Origin: Croceivirga sp. | GTDB lineage: Bacteria; Bacteroidota; Bacteroidia; Flavobacteriales; Flavobacteriaceae | Direction: 5' to 3' | Assembly: GCA_028281025.1 (NCBI GenBank) | Contig: JANQKR010000011.1 | Span: 124,001 to 188,000 of the forward strand | Length of the DNA: 64,000 bases | In this document: positions 8,593-17,514 of the stretch, piece after piece | Numbering within the stretch: position 1 is the stretch's first letter | Layout: every line of letters begins with the position of its first letter | The notes under the pieces: generated by a model | What the model saw: only the letters and a program-made list of their open reading frames with translations | Databases searched by the model: none | Told to the model about the DNA's origin: nothing | Translations under genes and position numbers: made by a program

Positions 8593-9222
8593 ATGATCAA
8601 CGTTTTAATAGCTGATAGCCATCCGATTGTCCGTTTAGGGATAAAGCAGGTCTTGGCTTCTGCTTCAGGTTTCGAAGTCGTAGCGGATGTTTCATCCACT
8701 ACTGAACTTTTTGCGGCCTTGGAAAAAGTTACCCCCGATGTCGTAATGCTGGAAATGGATATTCCAGAAATTAATGGGATTGCTACCCTAAGAAAAATCA
8801 AGCAAGAATTTCCTACCACAAAAGTCTTAATGTACAGTGGCCAATCCGAAGATGTCTATGCCCTCAGTACCATAAGGGCCGGGGCCTTTGGTTATCTTTC
8901 AAAAACCGCTGATGTAGATTACATTATTGCTGCCCTTAAAAAAGTAGCGGAAGGAAATATGTTCATTACCAATGAACTGGCACAACGTTTGGCCTTTGAT
9001 GAAGGTACACAAAAACCAAGAAGGTTCTTTAGAAAACTTTCAACCAGAGAGGTGGAAGTACTGAAACTTCTGGCCAGCGGAAAACGCAATAAAGAGGTTG
9101 CCGAAGGGCTAAACCTCAATGAGAAAACTGTTAGTACGTACAAGGCACGTTTAATGCGCAAGTTGAACGTGGATAACCTAGTGGATCTGTTGCAACAAGC
9201 CAAAGCCTTGGAGCTTTATTAA
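8593..9222 (+). CDS. NarL/FixJ-type response regulator with Asp-to-Glu phosphosite
   Basis: 209 aa: receiver domain (1-120) and LuxR-type HTH (about 145-205, LSTREVEVLKLLASGKRNKEVA). Lys104 (YLSKTAD) and the Ser82 position are kept, but the residue normally phosphorylated is Glu54 (VMLEMDIP in place of LLDxxMP), and the paired acidic residues near the N-terminus are reduced to Asp8 (IADSH). It may therefore act without phosphorylation. No histidine kinase is adjacent. A strong bidirectional terminator follows. Confidence 0.88.
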   Translation: MINVLIADSHPIVRLGIKQVLASASGFEVVADVSSTTELFAALEKVTPDVVMLEMDIPEINGIATLRKIKQEFPTTKVLMYSGQSEDVYALSTIRAGAFGYLSKTADVDYIIAALKKVAEGNMFITNELAQRLAFDEGTQKPRRFFRKLSTREVEVLKLLASGKRNKEVAEGLNLNEKTVSTYKARLMRKLNVDNLVDLLQQAKALELY

Positions 9223-9243
9223 GAAGAATCCATTAGTGTTTCA

Positions 9244-9276
9244 ATTAAAAACCCCAGAAATTCTGGGGTTTTTAAT
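9244..9276. terminator. bidirectional intrinsic terminator
   Basis: A perfect inverted repeat with 16-bp arms around one central base: a CCCCAGAA/TTCTGGGG core flanked by A5 and T5. It serves both the response regulator (+) and dnaG (-), whose stop codon is a few bases away. Confidence 0.9.
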
Positions 9277-9278
9277 TT

Positions 9279-11252
9279 TTAGGAGAGCACCCTATTGAGC
9301 TTTTCGTTGAGAAGCTTGTTCAATTGAAGGTAATTCATGATCTCTTCCAATACCTCGGCATTGTGTTCCACAGAGTCCTGGGTATTCTTTTGCAACAGGG
9401 ATATTCTGGTTTTGATCAAGTTGCACCGCAAGGTCAATATGGTCTCACTCACCAACTGCGCTATACCATAATCCTTTGGTTTTGGGTAAATATCCTTACT
9501 TTCCCAATTGTGCAGTACATATTTCTCTTCTTCCATTAAAATTGAAGAGACTTCATTGCCTATTTCCTGATCCAGACTGGAAATAAAGGTACTTATGGAA
9601 AAATCCTTTTCTTCATTCAGTTTTTGTACCAAACCATAATACACGTCCCTAAATCGTTCGTTGGAAAGTTCGATTTCATCTTCCTGCAAATCCAGATACA
9701 CCTTCTCATAGACTTTGGCTTCTATGGTTTCGGGTTCCAACACCAAATCCCCTTCTTCGTTTTCCTTCAATACCAAGTCCTCAAACTCTTGCTTCTGGTT
9801 TCCATAAAGCAGTAAAATCTCAATGATTTTTCGTTCCAGTTCGTTTTGAACATCCACCTTTTCAACGGACCGTTCGTTTTTAACGACTTCAAAGGATTTT
9901 GGTTCCTGCCTAAGTCTTTTGCCAGCATCCGCAATCCCTTTCTTGTTGATTTGCGCCAGGGTGTTATACAGCACTTCTTCGGAAACCTGCATGATTTTGG
10001 CGCACTCCTGTATGTAAATCTCCTGCTTTATCCGGTCCGGAATCTTTGAAATACTGTTGACAATATCCCTTACCGTATCGGCTCGTTTAATGGGATCGTT
10101 AGCGGCTTCCTCGGCCAACAGTGATGTTTTGAATTGAATAAAATCCTTGGAATTTGCTTCCAGGTACAATACCACATCTTCATATGCATGATGTCTTGTG
10201 AAACTATCCGGATCCTCTCCCTCCGGAAAGGAACAGACCTTTACGTTCATCCCCTGTTCCAAGATCAGGTCTATCCCACGAAGGGAAGCCCGGAGTCCTG
10301 CAGCGTCCCCATCAAAAAGAACCGTAATGTTCTTTGTAAGCCTATTGATCAATCGTATTTGCTCCGGAGTAAGTGCCGTTCCACTGGAAGCCACTACGTT
10401 TTCTATGCCGCATTGGTACATTTGGATAACATCGGTATACCCTTCTACCAAATAACAATTGTCTTCTTTGGCTATGGCCTGTTTTGCAAAATAAATGCCG
10501 TAAAGCACTTTACTTTTATGGTAAATCTCACTCTCCGGGGAATTCAGGTATTTCGCCGCTTTTTTATCATTACCGAGAATCCTCCCCCCAAATCCCAATA
10601 CACGTCCGCTCATGGAGTGGATGGGAAAGAGTACCCTTCCTTTAAAGCGATCAAAGGTTTTTGCTGCTTTCCCCGCTTGTTCCTTCACAATGGTCAAACC
10701 GGTCTTTTCCAAAAACTCCAATTGATATCCTTTGTCCAACGCATCTTTGGTAAAGGCTTCCCATTGGTCCAAACTATAGCCCAGTCCAAACTTTTTTATG
10801 GTCCCGTCCAAAAAGCCACGCTCTTTAAAATAGCTTAGACCAATGGCCTTTCCCTTCTCGGTTTCCCACAATGTCCTTACAAAATAATCCTGGGCATACT
10901 CCGAGACCAGGTACATACTCTCCCGTTCGTTGGCCTGTTCCTTTTGTTCATCCGTTTGTTGGGTCTCCTCAACTTCTATATTGTATTTTTTGGCCAAATA
11001 CCTGATGGCCTCCGGGTAGCTAAAATGTTCATGCTCCATTAAGAAAGCGACCACATTTCCTCCCTTACCACTACTAAAATCCTTCCAAATCTGTTTCACG
11101 GGGGAAACCATAAAACTTGGGGTCCGCTCATCTGAGAAGGGGCTTAATCCCTTAAAATTGGAGCCCGATTTTTTCAACTGTACAAAATCACCTATGACCT
11201 CCTCTACCCGTGCCGTTTCATATACTTGATCTATGGTGGTCTTTGAAATCAC
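9279..11252 (-). CDS. dnaG: DNA primase DnaG lacking zinc-finger ligands
   Basis: 657 aa. N-terminal CHC2-type fold, TOPRIM catalytic core (VEGYTDV with catalytic Glu, then LFDGDAAG) and a C-terminal helicase-interaction region. Synthesises RNA primers for replication. The four zinc ligands of CHC2 are absent: GLSPFS (Ser37, Ser40) and KDFSSG (Asp58, Ser61) replace the usual Cys/His/Cys/Cys, although the fold motifs around them (RTPSF, KQIW, GKGGN) are kept. The catalytic TOPRIM acids are intact, so the enzyme should be active. Confidence 0.95.
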   Translation of the reverse strand: MISKTTIDQVYETARVEEVIGDFVQLKKSGSNFKGLSPFSDERTPSFMVSPVKQIWKDFSSGKGGNVVAFLMEHEHFSYPEAIRYLAKKYNIEVEETQQTDEQKEQANERESMYLVSEYAQDYFVRTLWETEKGKAIGLSYFKERGFLDGTIKKFGLGYSLDQWEAFTKDALDKGYQLEFLEKTGLTIVKEQAGKAAKTFDRFKGRVLFPIHSMSGRVLGFGGRILGNDKKAAKYLNSPESEIYHKSKVLYGIYFAKQAIAKEDNCYLVEGYTDVIQMYQCGIENVVASSGTALTPEQIRLINRLTKNITVLFDGDAAGLRASLRGIDLILEQGMNVKVCSFPEGEDPDSFTRHHAYEDVVLYLEANSKDFIQFKTSLLAEEAANDPIKRADTVRDIVNSISKIPDRIKQEIYIQECAKIMQVSEEVLYNTLAQINKKGIADAGKRLRQEPKSFEVVKNERSVEKVDVQNELERKIIEILLLYGNQKQEFEDLVLKENEEGDLVLEPETIEAKVYEKVYLDLQEDEIELSNERFRDVYYGLVQKLNEEKDFSISTFISSLDQEIGNEVSSILMEEEKYVLHNWESKDIYPKPKDYGIAQLVSETILTLRCNLIKTRISLLQKNTQDSVEHNAEVLEEIMNYLQLNKLLNEKLNRVLS

Positions 11253-11286
11253 TGGACTATCTTATAAACTTAAAGGTCTTAAAACC

Positions 11287-11314
11287 TAAATTTGTGGTTA
11301 AACCTTCAAATTTA
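11287..11314. promoter_or_regulatory. mirrored -7 elements of the divergent dnaG and zinc-ribbon genes
   Basis: TAAATTTG at 11287-11294 (+) and its exact reverse complement CAAATTTA at 11307-11314 both fit TAnnTTTG and face outward to the gene at 11323 and to dnaG. The two -7 elements form an inverted repeat with a 12-nt centre, so the transcripts overlap at their 5' ends. Confidence 0.45.
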
Positions 11315-11322
11315 TCATAAAA

Positions 11323-11562
11323 ATGATTCTTTTCTTTGGTACACGCCCGGGAAAAAAGATGGAACGACAACTTCACGGTGTTTCCTGTTCCCATTGTAAC
11401 CAAATGGGTACATTGACACTGGTTTCACGTCCCAACTATTTCCACCTGTTCTGGTTGCCCCTGTTTACCATACAAACGTCCCGCTATGCGGAATGCTCCC
11501 ATTGCAAACGCGTGTACCATGAAGAAGAATTTACTGCGGAAATGAAGCGATCGGCATACTAA
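11323..11562 (+). CDS. small zinc-ribbon protein
   Basis: 79 aa. Two CxxC knuckles (CSHC near residue 22 and CSHC near 58) separated by a hydrophobic stretch (FHLFWLPLF) define a zinc ribbon; the tail is charged. Similar small zinc-ribbon proteins are common in Flavobacteriia and have no known role. An internal ATG (MERQLHG) is an alternative start. Divergent from dnaG. Confidence 0.75.
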   Translation: MILFFGTRPGKKMERQLHGVSCSHCNQMGTLTLVSRPNYFHLFWLPLFTIQTSRYAECSHCKRVYHEEEFTAEMKRSAY

Positions 11563-11579
11563 AAAGTCCGGTTGGTCTT

Positions 11580-12662
11580 TCAATCCAAATCAAAACGCAA
11601 TCCCAGGGAAATGTTCCTTTGGTCCACCTCCGCATTTCTGAAAATAGGATTCAAATCGTACTTTAGATAAAGTGAGGTGTTGCCAAAACCGGCATATGCA
11701 CTTAATCCATATATTAAATTACTGGTGTTGTAACCGCGTTTGAACTTCTCTTTGACGTCTTCCCCATCCCGGCTATACTTTAGTTTTTGCCTGGTTCCTA
11801 TATTGAACCCTCCATATCCTCCAATGCCCATTCTAAACTGTCTCCTGAGCGAATACCGTATCTTTTCCTCAGTCTCATAAAGCCTGGAAGGGCCAAATTC
11901 AAAATGAATGGGAAAAACCAAATTATCCATGCGCAATTTGGATTTGTCCAGTTCCACATCGAACTCCTGGAGTTCCGTTTGGTCCCCATTCTGTACAAAA
12001 TATTGATTGCCATCTGGCTTTAGGCCATTAAATTGAAATGACAAACCATAATTAAGACGAAGCCAGTTGGAATTTCTGAATACCCTTGTCCGCCATTGGA
12101 AACCCATTTCAAAAAACCGACTCCCACCAATTTTATACGGGGAATCATCCAAGGACTGTCCTTCAATCAACGCATTGTTAAAACCTATCGCAAAAACAAA
12201 ATCCGAGTAGGTTCGACGATCGTACTTGACAGGTCTGTCCCAATCCTTGTCCTTAAAACGAATTCCCAAAATTCGATAATCCTCATCATCGCCATCGGTG
12301 AAATCTATGATCATGGTGTTTTCCCCTTCCAAAATGGCATCATCCGTTAGCTCTTGATTTCTCTCCAAAAGGGCAATCCTATTATTAATAATGGCCAATC
12401 TGTTCTCAATGTTCAACGCCCTTTTTCGTGCAGCCTCCTCCTTAAGTATTTGGGCTTCATTTTCGGTGATAAGACCTTTTTCCAAACGTTCGTGAATGGC
12501 TTTGACCTCCTCTTTTAAAGCTTTCTTTTCCTGTTTGGAAACCTCCTCCTTTTGCCGCTCCAATACCCGGATTTTCCTTTGAACGGAATTGTCCTGTGCA
12601 TAAGCGTTCGAGATGGATGAAGCGATAAAAAGTAATAAAAGGAATACAGTAATTTTTTTCAT
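11580..12662 (-). CDS. outer-membrane beta-barrel protein with N-terminal coiled coil
   Basis: 360 aa. Signal peptide (to ...NAYAQD), then a highly charged coiled coil (about residues 25-115, many E/K/R), then a domain of alternating strands rich in aromatic residues ending ISLGLRFDLD, a typical barrel C-terminus. Function unknown. It is the third gene of a sigma factor / anti-sigma-like / barrel set, suggesting it is a target or part of an envelope-stress circuit. Confidence 0.7.
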   Translation of the reverse strand: MKKITVFLLLLFIASSISNAYAQDNSVQRKIRVLERQKEEVSKQEKKALKEEVKAIHERLEKGLITENEAQILKEEAARKRALNIENRLAIINNRIALLERNQELTDDAILEGENTMIIDFTDGDDEDYRILGIRFKDKDWDRPVKYDRRTYSDFVFAIGFNNALIEGQSLDDSPYKIGGSRFFEMGFQWRTRVFRNSNWLRLNYGLSFQFNGLKPDGNQYFVQNGDQTELQEFDVELDKSKLRMDNLVFPIHFEFGPSRLYETEEKIRYSLRRQFRMGIGGYGGFNIGTRQKLKYSRDGEDVKEKFKRGYNTSNLIYGLSAYAGFGNTSLYLKYDLNPIFRNAEVDQRNISLGLRFDLD

Positions 12663-12695
12663 GATTGTTTTTTGATTTTGGTCCGCCTTTGAACA

Positions 12696-12715
12696 GCCCC
12701 TCGTTACCGAGGGGC
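12696..12715 (-). repeat. strong hairpin without U tract
   Basis: GCCCCTCG and CGAGGGGC form a perfect 8-bp GC-rich stem with a 4-nt loop, between the anti-sigma-like gene and the barrel gene, 34 nt before the latter's ATG. No T run follows on the minus strand, so it is more likely an mRNA stability or processing element than a terminator. Confidence 0.6.
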
Positions 12716-12745
12716 ATGAATAAGGATTGGTTTGATTGATGAATA

Positions 12746-13489
12746 TTAATTATTACGATCGGCCACTGCCGTGCGTAGCTTAAAGAAACCTTCTTTTAAT
12801 TTTATAAACAATGGGTTGCGGGCATCATCGTACAGTTCCATCTCCACTTCATTTAAAAGTGCCACCGCATCCACCTTTCCATCTTCCTTAAAAACTTTGG
12901 TGGCCAAAAGTTCTCTCTGTGCGACCATGAGCAATGAATCTATCTCTGCATCAGAAACGGTAATGGCGTTATTTTCCATATCGTTTACCTGGGCCAGTAC
13001 TTCTTCCAGTTTATCCTCGATGATTTTATCTTTTAAGGGCACTTCCAGAACCTTTTCCTGTGGAGTTTCCTTTAGTGCGACCAATTCATCCGTTGTGTTG
13101 TTGTTTTGATGCGATATTTCCTTAATTGCCATTCCCGATTCCGGGACCTTACTTTCAATAGCTGGCTTTTCTTCCCCCAAGGAGACAATGGCCTTATTTT
13201 CCGGAGGTGTTCCAAGTTCGTTTTCACTGTCGTTAACCGTAGTATTTTTCCCTTCCACCAAAATACTGTTCCCACCGCCCTCCAAAGGCTCCTTATTATT
13301 GATCAAAATCCCCACGGACAATACAATCAAAGCTGCAAAGCCCGCGGCTACCATCCACCAATATATTTTATTTGCTGATGTCCTGGTTTCCGTGCCCAAA
13401 CCCTCGGAAATCCTATTCCAAGCCCTTGGTGAAGGCGCAATTTCCCGCTTCTCCAGTTTTTGTTTTATATGTTTTTCCAACTTATCCAT
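12746..13489 (-). CDS. putative anti-sigma-like single-pass membrane protein
   Basis: 247 aa. A short cytoplasmic N-terminus (MDKLEKHIKQKLEKREI..., with AWNRISEGL), one membrane helix (WMVAAGFAALIVLSVGILI, about residues 45-65) and an acidic, low-complexity periplasmic part. Layout and position 7 nt after an ECF sigma gene suggest an anti-sigma factor, although no zinc-binding HxxxCxxC motif is present. Function inferred from context. Confidence 0.65.
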   Translation of the reverse strand: MDKLEKHIKQKLEKREIAPSPRAWNRISEGLGTETRTSANKIYWWMVAAGFAALIVLSVGILINNKEPLEGGGNSILVEGKNTTVNDSENELGTPPENKAIVSLGEEKPAIESKVPESGMAIKEISHQNNNTTDELVALKETPQEKVLEVPLKDKIIEDKLEEVLAQVNDMENNAITVSDAEIDSLLMVAQRELLATKVFKEDGKVDAVALLNEVEMELYDDARNPLFIKLKEGFFKLRTAVADRNN

Positions 13490-13496
13490 GCCTGTA

Positions 13497-14069
13497 CTAT
13501 TTGTTCTTGGACCGTAAATGGGTCGATAATCCTTTTAATTTTAAGTTTTCCTGTAACAGTTTCCTTGCCTTAAACAATTGGGATTTGGACGTTCCTTCCG
13601 AAATGTTCAGCATGTCCGCTATTTCATGGTGTTTGTAACCTTCAACAGCATAGAGCACAAAAACCATTTTATATCCTTCGGGTAATGCATCTATCAACCT
13701 TTGAATGTATTCCACGTCCATTAAGGATGCATCCGAATGGGAATCCATTTGATTTAAATCCACCATCTCATCATCATATACCACAAATTGCCGTTTTCTT
13801 AGGTGGGAGATACTTTCCCTTACCATGATCTTTCGAATCCAGCCCTCAAAACTGCCCCTGTGCTCAAAAGCATTAAGATTTTTAAACGCTTTTACAAATC
13901 CATTCACCATGACGTCTTCGGCGTAATGCAAATCTTTGATGTACTGACGGCAAACACTTAGCATTTTGGGGGCAAACCTATCATAAATGGTTTTTTGCGC
14001 CCCTTGACTCCCGGCAATGGCCCGCTTTATCAATTGCTTTTCATTACTATAAAAAGAGATGACTTTCAA
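13497..14069 (-). CDS. ECF-type RNA polymerase sigma factor
   Basis: 190 aa with region 2 (YDRFAPKMLSVCRQYIKD and AEDVMVNGFVKAFKNL, then FEGWIRKIMVRE) and region 4 (LPEGYKMVFVLYAVEGYKHHEIADML, then SEGTSKSQLFKARK). Directs transcription of a regulon that probably includes its own downstream genes. Followed closely by the anti-sigma-like gene. Confidence 0.92.
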   Translation of the reverse strand: MKVISFYSNEKQLIKRAIAGSQGAQKTIYDRFAPKMLSVCRQYIKDLHYAEDVMVNGFVKAFKNLNAFEHRGSFEGWIRKIMVRESISHLRKRQFVVYDDEMVDLNQMDSHSDASLMDVEYIQRLIDALPEGYKMVFVLYAVEGYKHHEIADMLNISEGTSKSQLFKARKLLQENLKLKGLSTHLRSKNK

Positions 14070-14141
14070 TGGTTCTCGATTTGTCTTCTATTAGTACAGA
14101 CGTCAGTAGTTTATAAACGGTTGCCCGGATTCCAAAAAAAT

Positions 14142-15125
14142 CTACTTTTTTCGGTCAACCACATAGTTCACCATAAGGGTAAGCGCTGCTCTGTAATCCG
14201 AATTCGGATAGTTGTTGAGGATTTCCAAGGCTTCATCCTTAAACTCCATCATTTTGGAAACCGCATAATCCAACCCTCCCATTTCCTTTACATAGGCAAT
14301 GACTTCTTTGACCCGTTTTTTGTCCTTATTGTGATTTTTAATGGAATTGATGAGCCACTTTCTATTCGCTTTATCGCTTTGATTTAAGGCATAAATCAAA
14401 GGAAGGGTCATTTTTTGTTCTTTAATGTCTATTCCCGTAGGTTTACCTATTTGCTCGGTCCCGTAATCAAATAGGTCGTCCTTTATCTGGAAAGCCATGC
14501 CACATAATTCGCCAAACTTCCTAAAGATCTCCACTTCCCCGGAATTAGGTCTTACGGAAGCGGCACCCATACTGCAGCAAGCGGCGATCAATGTTGCGGT
14601 CTTCTGCCTTATGATATCATAATAGACCTCCTCCGTGATATCCAAAAGCCGGGCCTTTTCAATTTGTAGGAGCTCCCCCTCGCTCATGGATTTAACCGAG
14701 TCCGATATGATTTGAAGCAGGTCATAATCCCCTTTTTCCAGGGAAACCAACAGCCCTTTTGAAAAGAGGTAATCCCCAACCAAAACCGCAATTTTATTTT
14801 TCCATAGGGCATTTATCGAAAAAAAACCACGGCGCTTATAGCTTTCGTCCACCACATCATCATGCACCAGACTGGCCGTGTGTATCAACTCTATAATGGA
14901 AGCTCCCGTATAGGTCCGTTCAGCGACTTCGCCATGGTTCAGCATTTTTGCCGTTAAAAAAACGAACATGGGACGCATCTGTTTTCCCTTCCTGTTTACA
15001 ATGTAATAGGTAATACGATTGAGTAAGGCCACTTTAGAAGACATGGACTCATAAAACTTTTGTTCAAAAAGTTCCATTTCCCGTTCTATAGGCTCCCGTA
15101 TTTGCGATACGATTTTCCGAGGCAC
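14142..15125 (-). CDS. ispB: polyprenyl diphosphate synthase
   Basis: 327 aa trans-isoprenyl diphosphate synthase. First Asp-rich motif in LVHDDVVDESYKRRG, second in IKDDLFDYG, plus GKQMRP and the KTA motif (RQKTATL). Probably makes the side chain of menaquinone (octaprenyl or longer); chain length cannot be fixed from these motifs alone. Confidence 0.92.
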   Translation of the reverse strand: MPRKIVSQIREPIEREMELFEQKFYESMSSKVALLNRITYYIVNRKGKQMRPMFVFLTAKMLNHGEVAERTYTGASIIELIHTASLVHDDVVDESYKRRGFFSINALWKNKIAVLVGDYLFSKGLLVSLEKGDYDLLQIISDSVKSMSEGELLQIEKARLLDITEEVYYDIIRQKTATLIAACCSMGAASVRPNSGEVEIFRKFGELCGMAFQIKDDLFDYGTEQIGKPTGIDIKEQKMTLPLIYALNQSDKANRKWLINSIKNHNKDKKRVKEVIAYVKEMGGLDYAVSKMMEFKDEALEILNNYPNSDYRAALTLMVNYVVDRKK

Positions 15126-15250
15126 TTACTACTATATTTTAGACAGAAAATCAAAAGTATGGAAAAGCCGAATGTTTTATGGGCATTATGCATAGATTTC
15201 GACTTTTGATGGAAAACCATGGACAATACGTAAAAGCAAAGCTTTTAAAC

Positions 15251-16291
15251 TTAGCCCTTATTGGCCAATTGGCCACAGGCCGCATCAATATCCTTTCCCC
15301 TTGATCTTCGTATGGTGACCGTAATATGATTTTTCTCCAACGTATGCACATACCGTTGAATTGCTTCTTCCGAGGCTTGGGAAAATTCCCCATCATCAAT
15401 AGGGTTATACTCAATAAGATTGACTTTTGAAGGTGCAAAACGACAAAACTTCACCAGGGCATCAACATCTTTTTGGGTATCGTTGATGCCTTCCCAAACC
15501 ACATACTCATAGGTAATCCTCTTTTTTGTTTTTTGGTACCAGTACTGTAAGGACTCCCTTAAATCCGAAAGTGGAAAAGTGGCATTAAAGGGCATAATGG
15601 AGGTGCGTAGTTCATCTATGGCAGAATGCAGGGAGACCGCCAAATTAAATTTCACCCCTTCGTCGGCCATTTTTTTGATCATCTTTGGAACACCTGAGGT
15701 GGAAACCGTGATTCTTTTTGGGGACATTCCAAGACCATCCGGGGAGGTAATCTTATCGATGGCCTTCAATACATTGTTGTAATTCATTAAGGGTTCCCCC
15801 ATCCCCATAAAAACAATATTGCTCAAAGGCCTATCAAAATACAATTTGCTTTGATTGTCAATAGCGACCACTTGATCATAGATTTCATCCGGGTTAAGGT
15901 TTCGCATACGCTTTAAACGTGCGGTGGCACAAAATTTACAATCCAAACTACAGCCTACTTGACTGGAAACACAGGCCGTTGTCCTTGTATCGGTTGGGAT
16001 AAGGACGGACTCCACCACCAAATCGTCATGCAACTGTACGGCGTTCTTAATGGTGCCATCATTGCTTCGTTGCATCTGGTCCACACGAATATGATTGATA
16101 ACGAAATGATCCTCCAACATTTGCCGGGTTTCCTTGGAAAGATTGGTCATTCCATCAAAGGAATAGGCCGATTTTTGCCACAGCCATTCGTACACCTGAT
16201 TTCCCCGAAATGCCTTATCCCCTTTTGAAACAAAGAAATGCCGTAGCTGTTCCCTGGTCAATGCGCGTATATCTTTTTTGGTTTCTGGCAT
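15251..16291 (-). CDS. rlmN: dual-specificity 23S rRNA/tRNA m2A methyltransferase RlmN
   Basis: 346 aa radical-SAM enzyme that methylates C2 of A2503 in 23S rRNA and A37 of some tRNAs. The cluster motif C-xxx-C-xx-C appears as CSLDCKFC, MGMGEPLMN is present, and the C-terminal DAACGQLA holds the second catalytic Cys. The ATG at 16291 (MPETKKDIRALT) is preferred because the upstream extension is encoded by the terminator hairpin region. Confidence 0.93.
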   Translation of the reverse strand: MPETKKDIRALTREQLRHFFVSKGDKAFRGNQVYEWLWQKSAYSFDGMTNLSKETRQMLEDHFVINHIRVDQMQRSNDGTIKNAVQLHDDLVVESVLIPTDTRTTACVSSQVGCSLDCKFCATARLKRMRNLNPDEIYDQVVAIDNQSKLYFDRPLSNIVFMGMGEPLMNYNNVLKAIDKITSPDGLGMSPKRITVSTSGVPKMIKKMADEGVKFNLAVSLHSAIDELRTSIMPFNATFPLSDLRESLQYWYQKTKKRITYEYVVWEGINDTQKDVDALVKFCRFAPSKVNLIEYNPIDDGEFSQASEEAIQRYVHTLEKNHITVTIRRSRGKDIDAACGQLANKG

Positions 16292-16305
16292 AGAGGCAAA
16301 GTTAG

Positions 16306-16339
16306 AAAAGAAAAATCCCGATCGCATATCGGGATTTTT
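16306..16339 (-). terminator. intrinsic terminator between queA and rlmN
   Basis: Perfect 12-bp arms (AAAAATCCCGAT / ATCGGGATTTTT) with a 5-nt loop and T runs on both strands. It lies only 20 nt before the rlmN start, so it may also limit read-through into rlmN. Confidence 0.85.
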
Positions 16340-16384
16340 TTATTGTCCGGTTCACAATTGCACTGGAAACCATGCTGTTTTACC

Positions 16385-17434
16385 TTATAGAATCAACATG
16401 GCATCGCCATAGGAATAAAAGCGGTACTGCTCCAAAATGGCCTGTTTGTAGGCTTTCTTCATTAAATCGTGCCCAACAAAAGCAGAAATCATCATCAATA
16501 AAGTCGACTTTGGCAAATGGAAATTGGTGATCATACAATCGGCAATACTAAAATCGTACGGAGGGAAAATAAACTTATTGGTCCACCCCTCAAAGGTGTT
16601 TAAAGTGCGTTCTGAGGAAACTGCACTCTCCAATCCACGCATTACGGTGGTTCCTACGGCACAAACCTTCTTTTTATTGGCCTTGGCATTATTTACTACC
16701 TCAGTGGCCTTCTCATCAATCACCAATTCCTCGCTGTCCATTTTGTGCTTGGAAAGGTCTTCTACCTCAACCGGATTAAAAGTACCCAAACCTACATGCA
16801 AGGTCACCTCGGCAAAATCCACACCTTTGATCTCCAGCCGTTTCAATAGGTGCTTGGAAAAGTGAAGGCCTGCGGTTGGAGCTGCCACGGCACCCTCGTG
16901 CTTGGCATATATCGTCTGGTAGCGCTCCTCATCCTCAGGGGTGACCTCCCTTTTGATGTACTTGGGCAATGGGGTTTCCCCAAGCTCGCGGAGTTTTCTT
17001 CTGAAGTCGGTATAGGATCCATCATAGAGAAAACGTAGGGTCCTCCCACGGGAAGTGGTATTATCTATGACCTCTGCCACCAAACTTTCATCGTCCCCAA
17101 AGTAGAGTTTGTTGCCAATCCTTATTTTACGTGCCGGATCGACCAACACGTCCCAAAGTCTTTGTTCATCATTCAATTCACGTAACAAGAATACTTCAAT
17201 CCTGGCTCCGGTTTTTTCCTTGTTTCCATAAAGTCTAGCGGGAAATACCTTGGTATTGTTAAGGACCATTACATCCCCCTCATCAAAATACTCGATAAGG
17301 TCCTTGAACATTCTATGTTCAATTTTCCCGGTTTCCCTATGGATAACCATTAATCTGGATTCATCTCTATTTTCTGCTGGATACTCAGCCAAAAGCTCCT
17401 TAGGGAGCTCAAAATTGAAGTTGGACAATTTCAT
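16385..17434 (-). CDS. queA: S-adenosylmethionine:tRNA ribosyltransferase-isomerase
   Basis: 349 aa, the usual length. Transfers and isomerises the ribosyl group of SAM onto preQ1-tRNA, the penultimate step of queuosine synthesis. Family motifs: [40 protein letters not shown] and [14 protein letters not shown]. Ends at a strong terminator; aroA lies 80 nt upstream on the same strand. Confidence 0.96.
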   Translation of the reverse strand: MKLSNFNFELPKELLAEYPAENRDESRLMVIHRETGKIEHRMFKDLIEYFDEGDVMVLNNTKVFPARLYGNKEKTGARIEVFLLRELNDEQRLWDVLVDPARKIRIGNKLYFGDDESLVAEVIDNTTSRGRTLRFLYDGSYTDFRRKLRELGETPLPKYIKREVTPEDEERYQTIYAKHEGAVAAPTAGLHFSKHLLKRLEIKGVDFAEVTLHVGLGTFNPVEVEDLSKHKMDSEELVIDEKATEVVNNAKANKKKVCAVGTTVMRGLESAVSSERTLNTFEGWTNKFIFPPYDFSIADCMITNFHLPKSTLLMMISAFVGHDLMKKAYKQAILEQYRFYSYGDAMLIL

Positions 17435-17514
17435 CTTATCGAATGATTTTTTTTAAGGAGCGCAAATATACAATCTGGCCTAAGGCGTTGTCAAGTAAAA
17501 CCCGTATTAATTCC

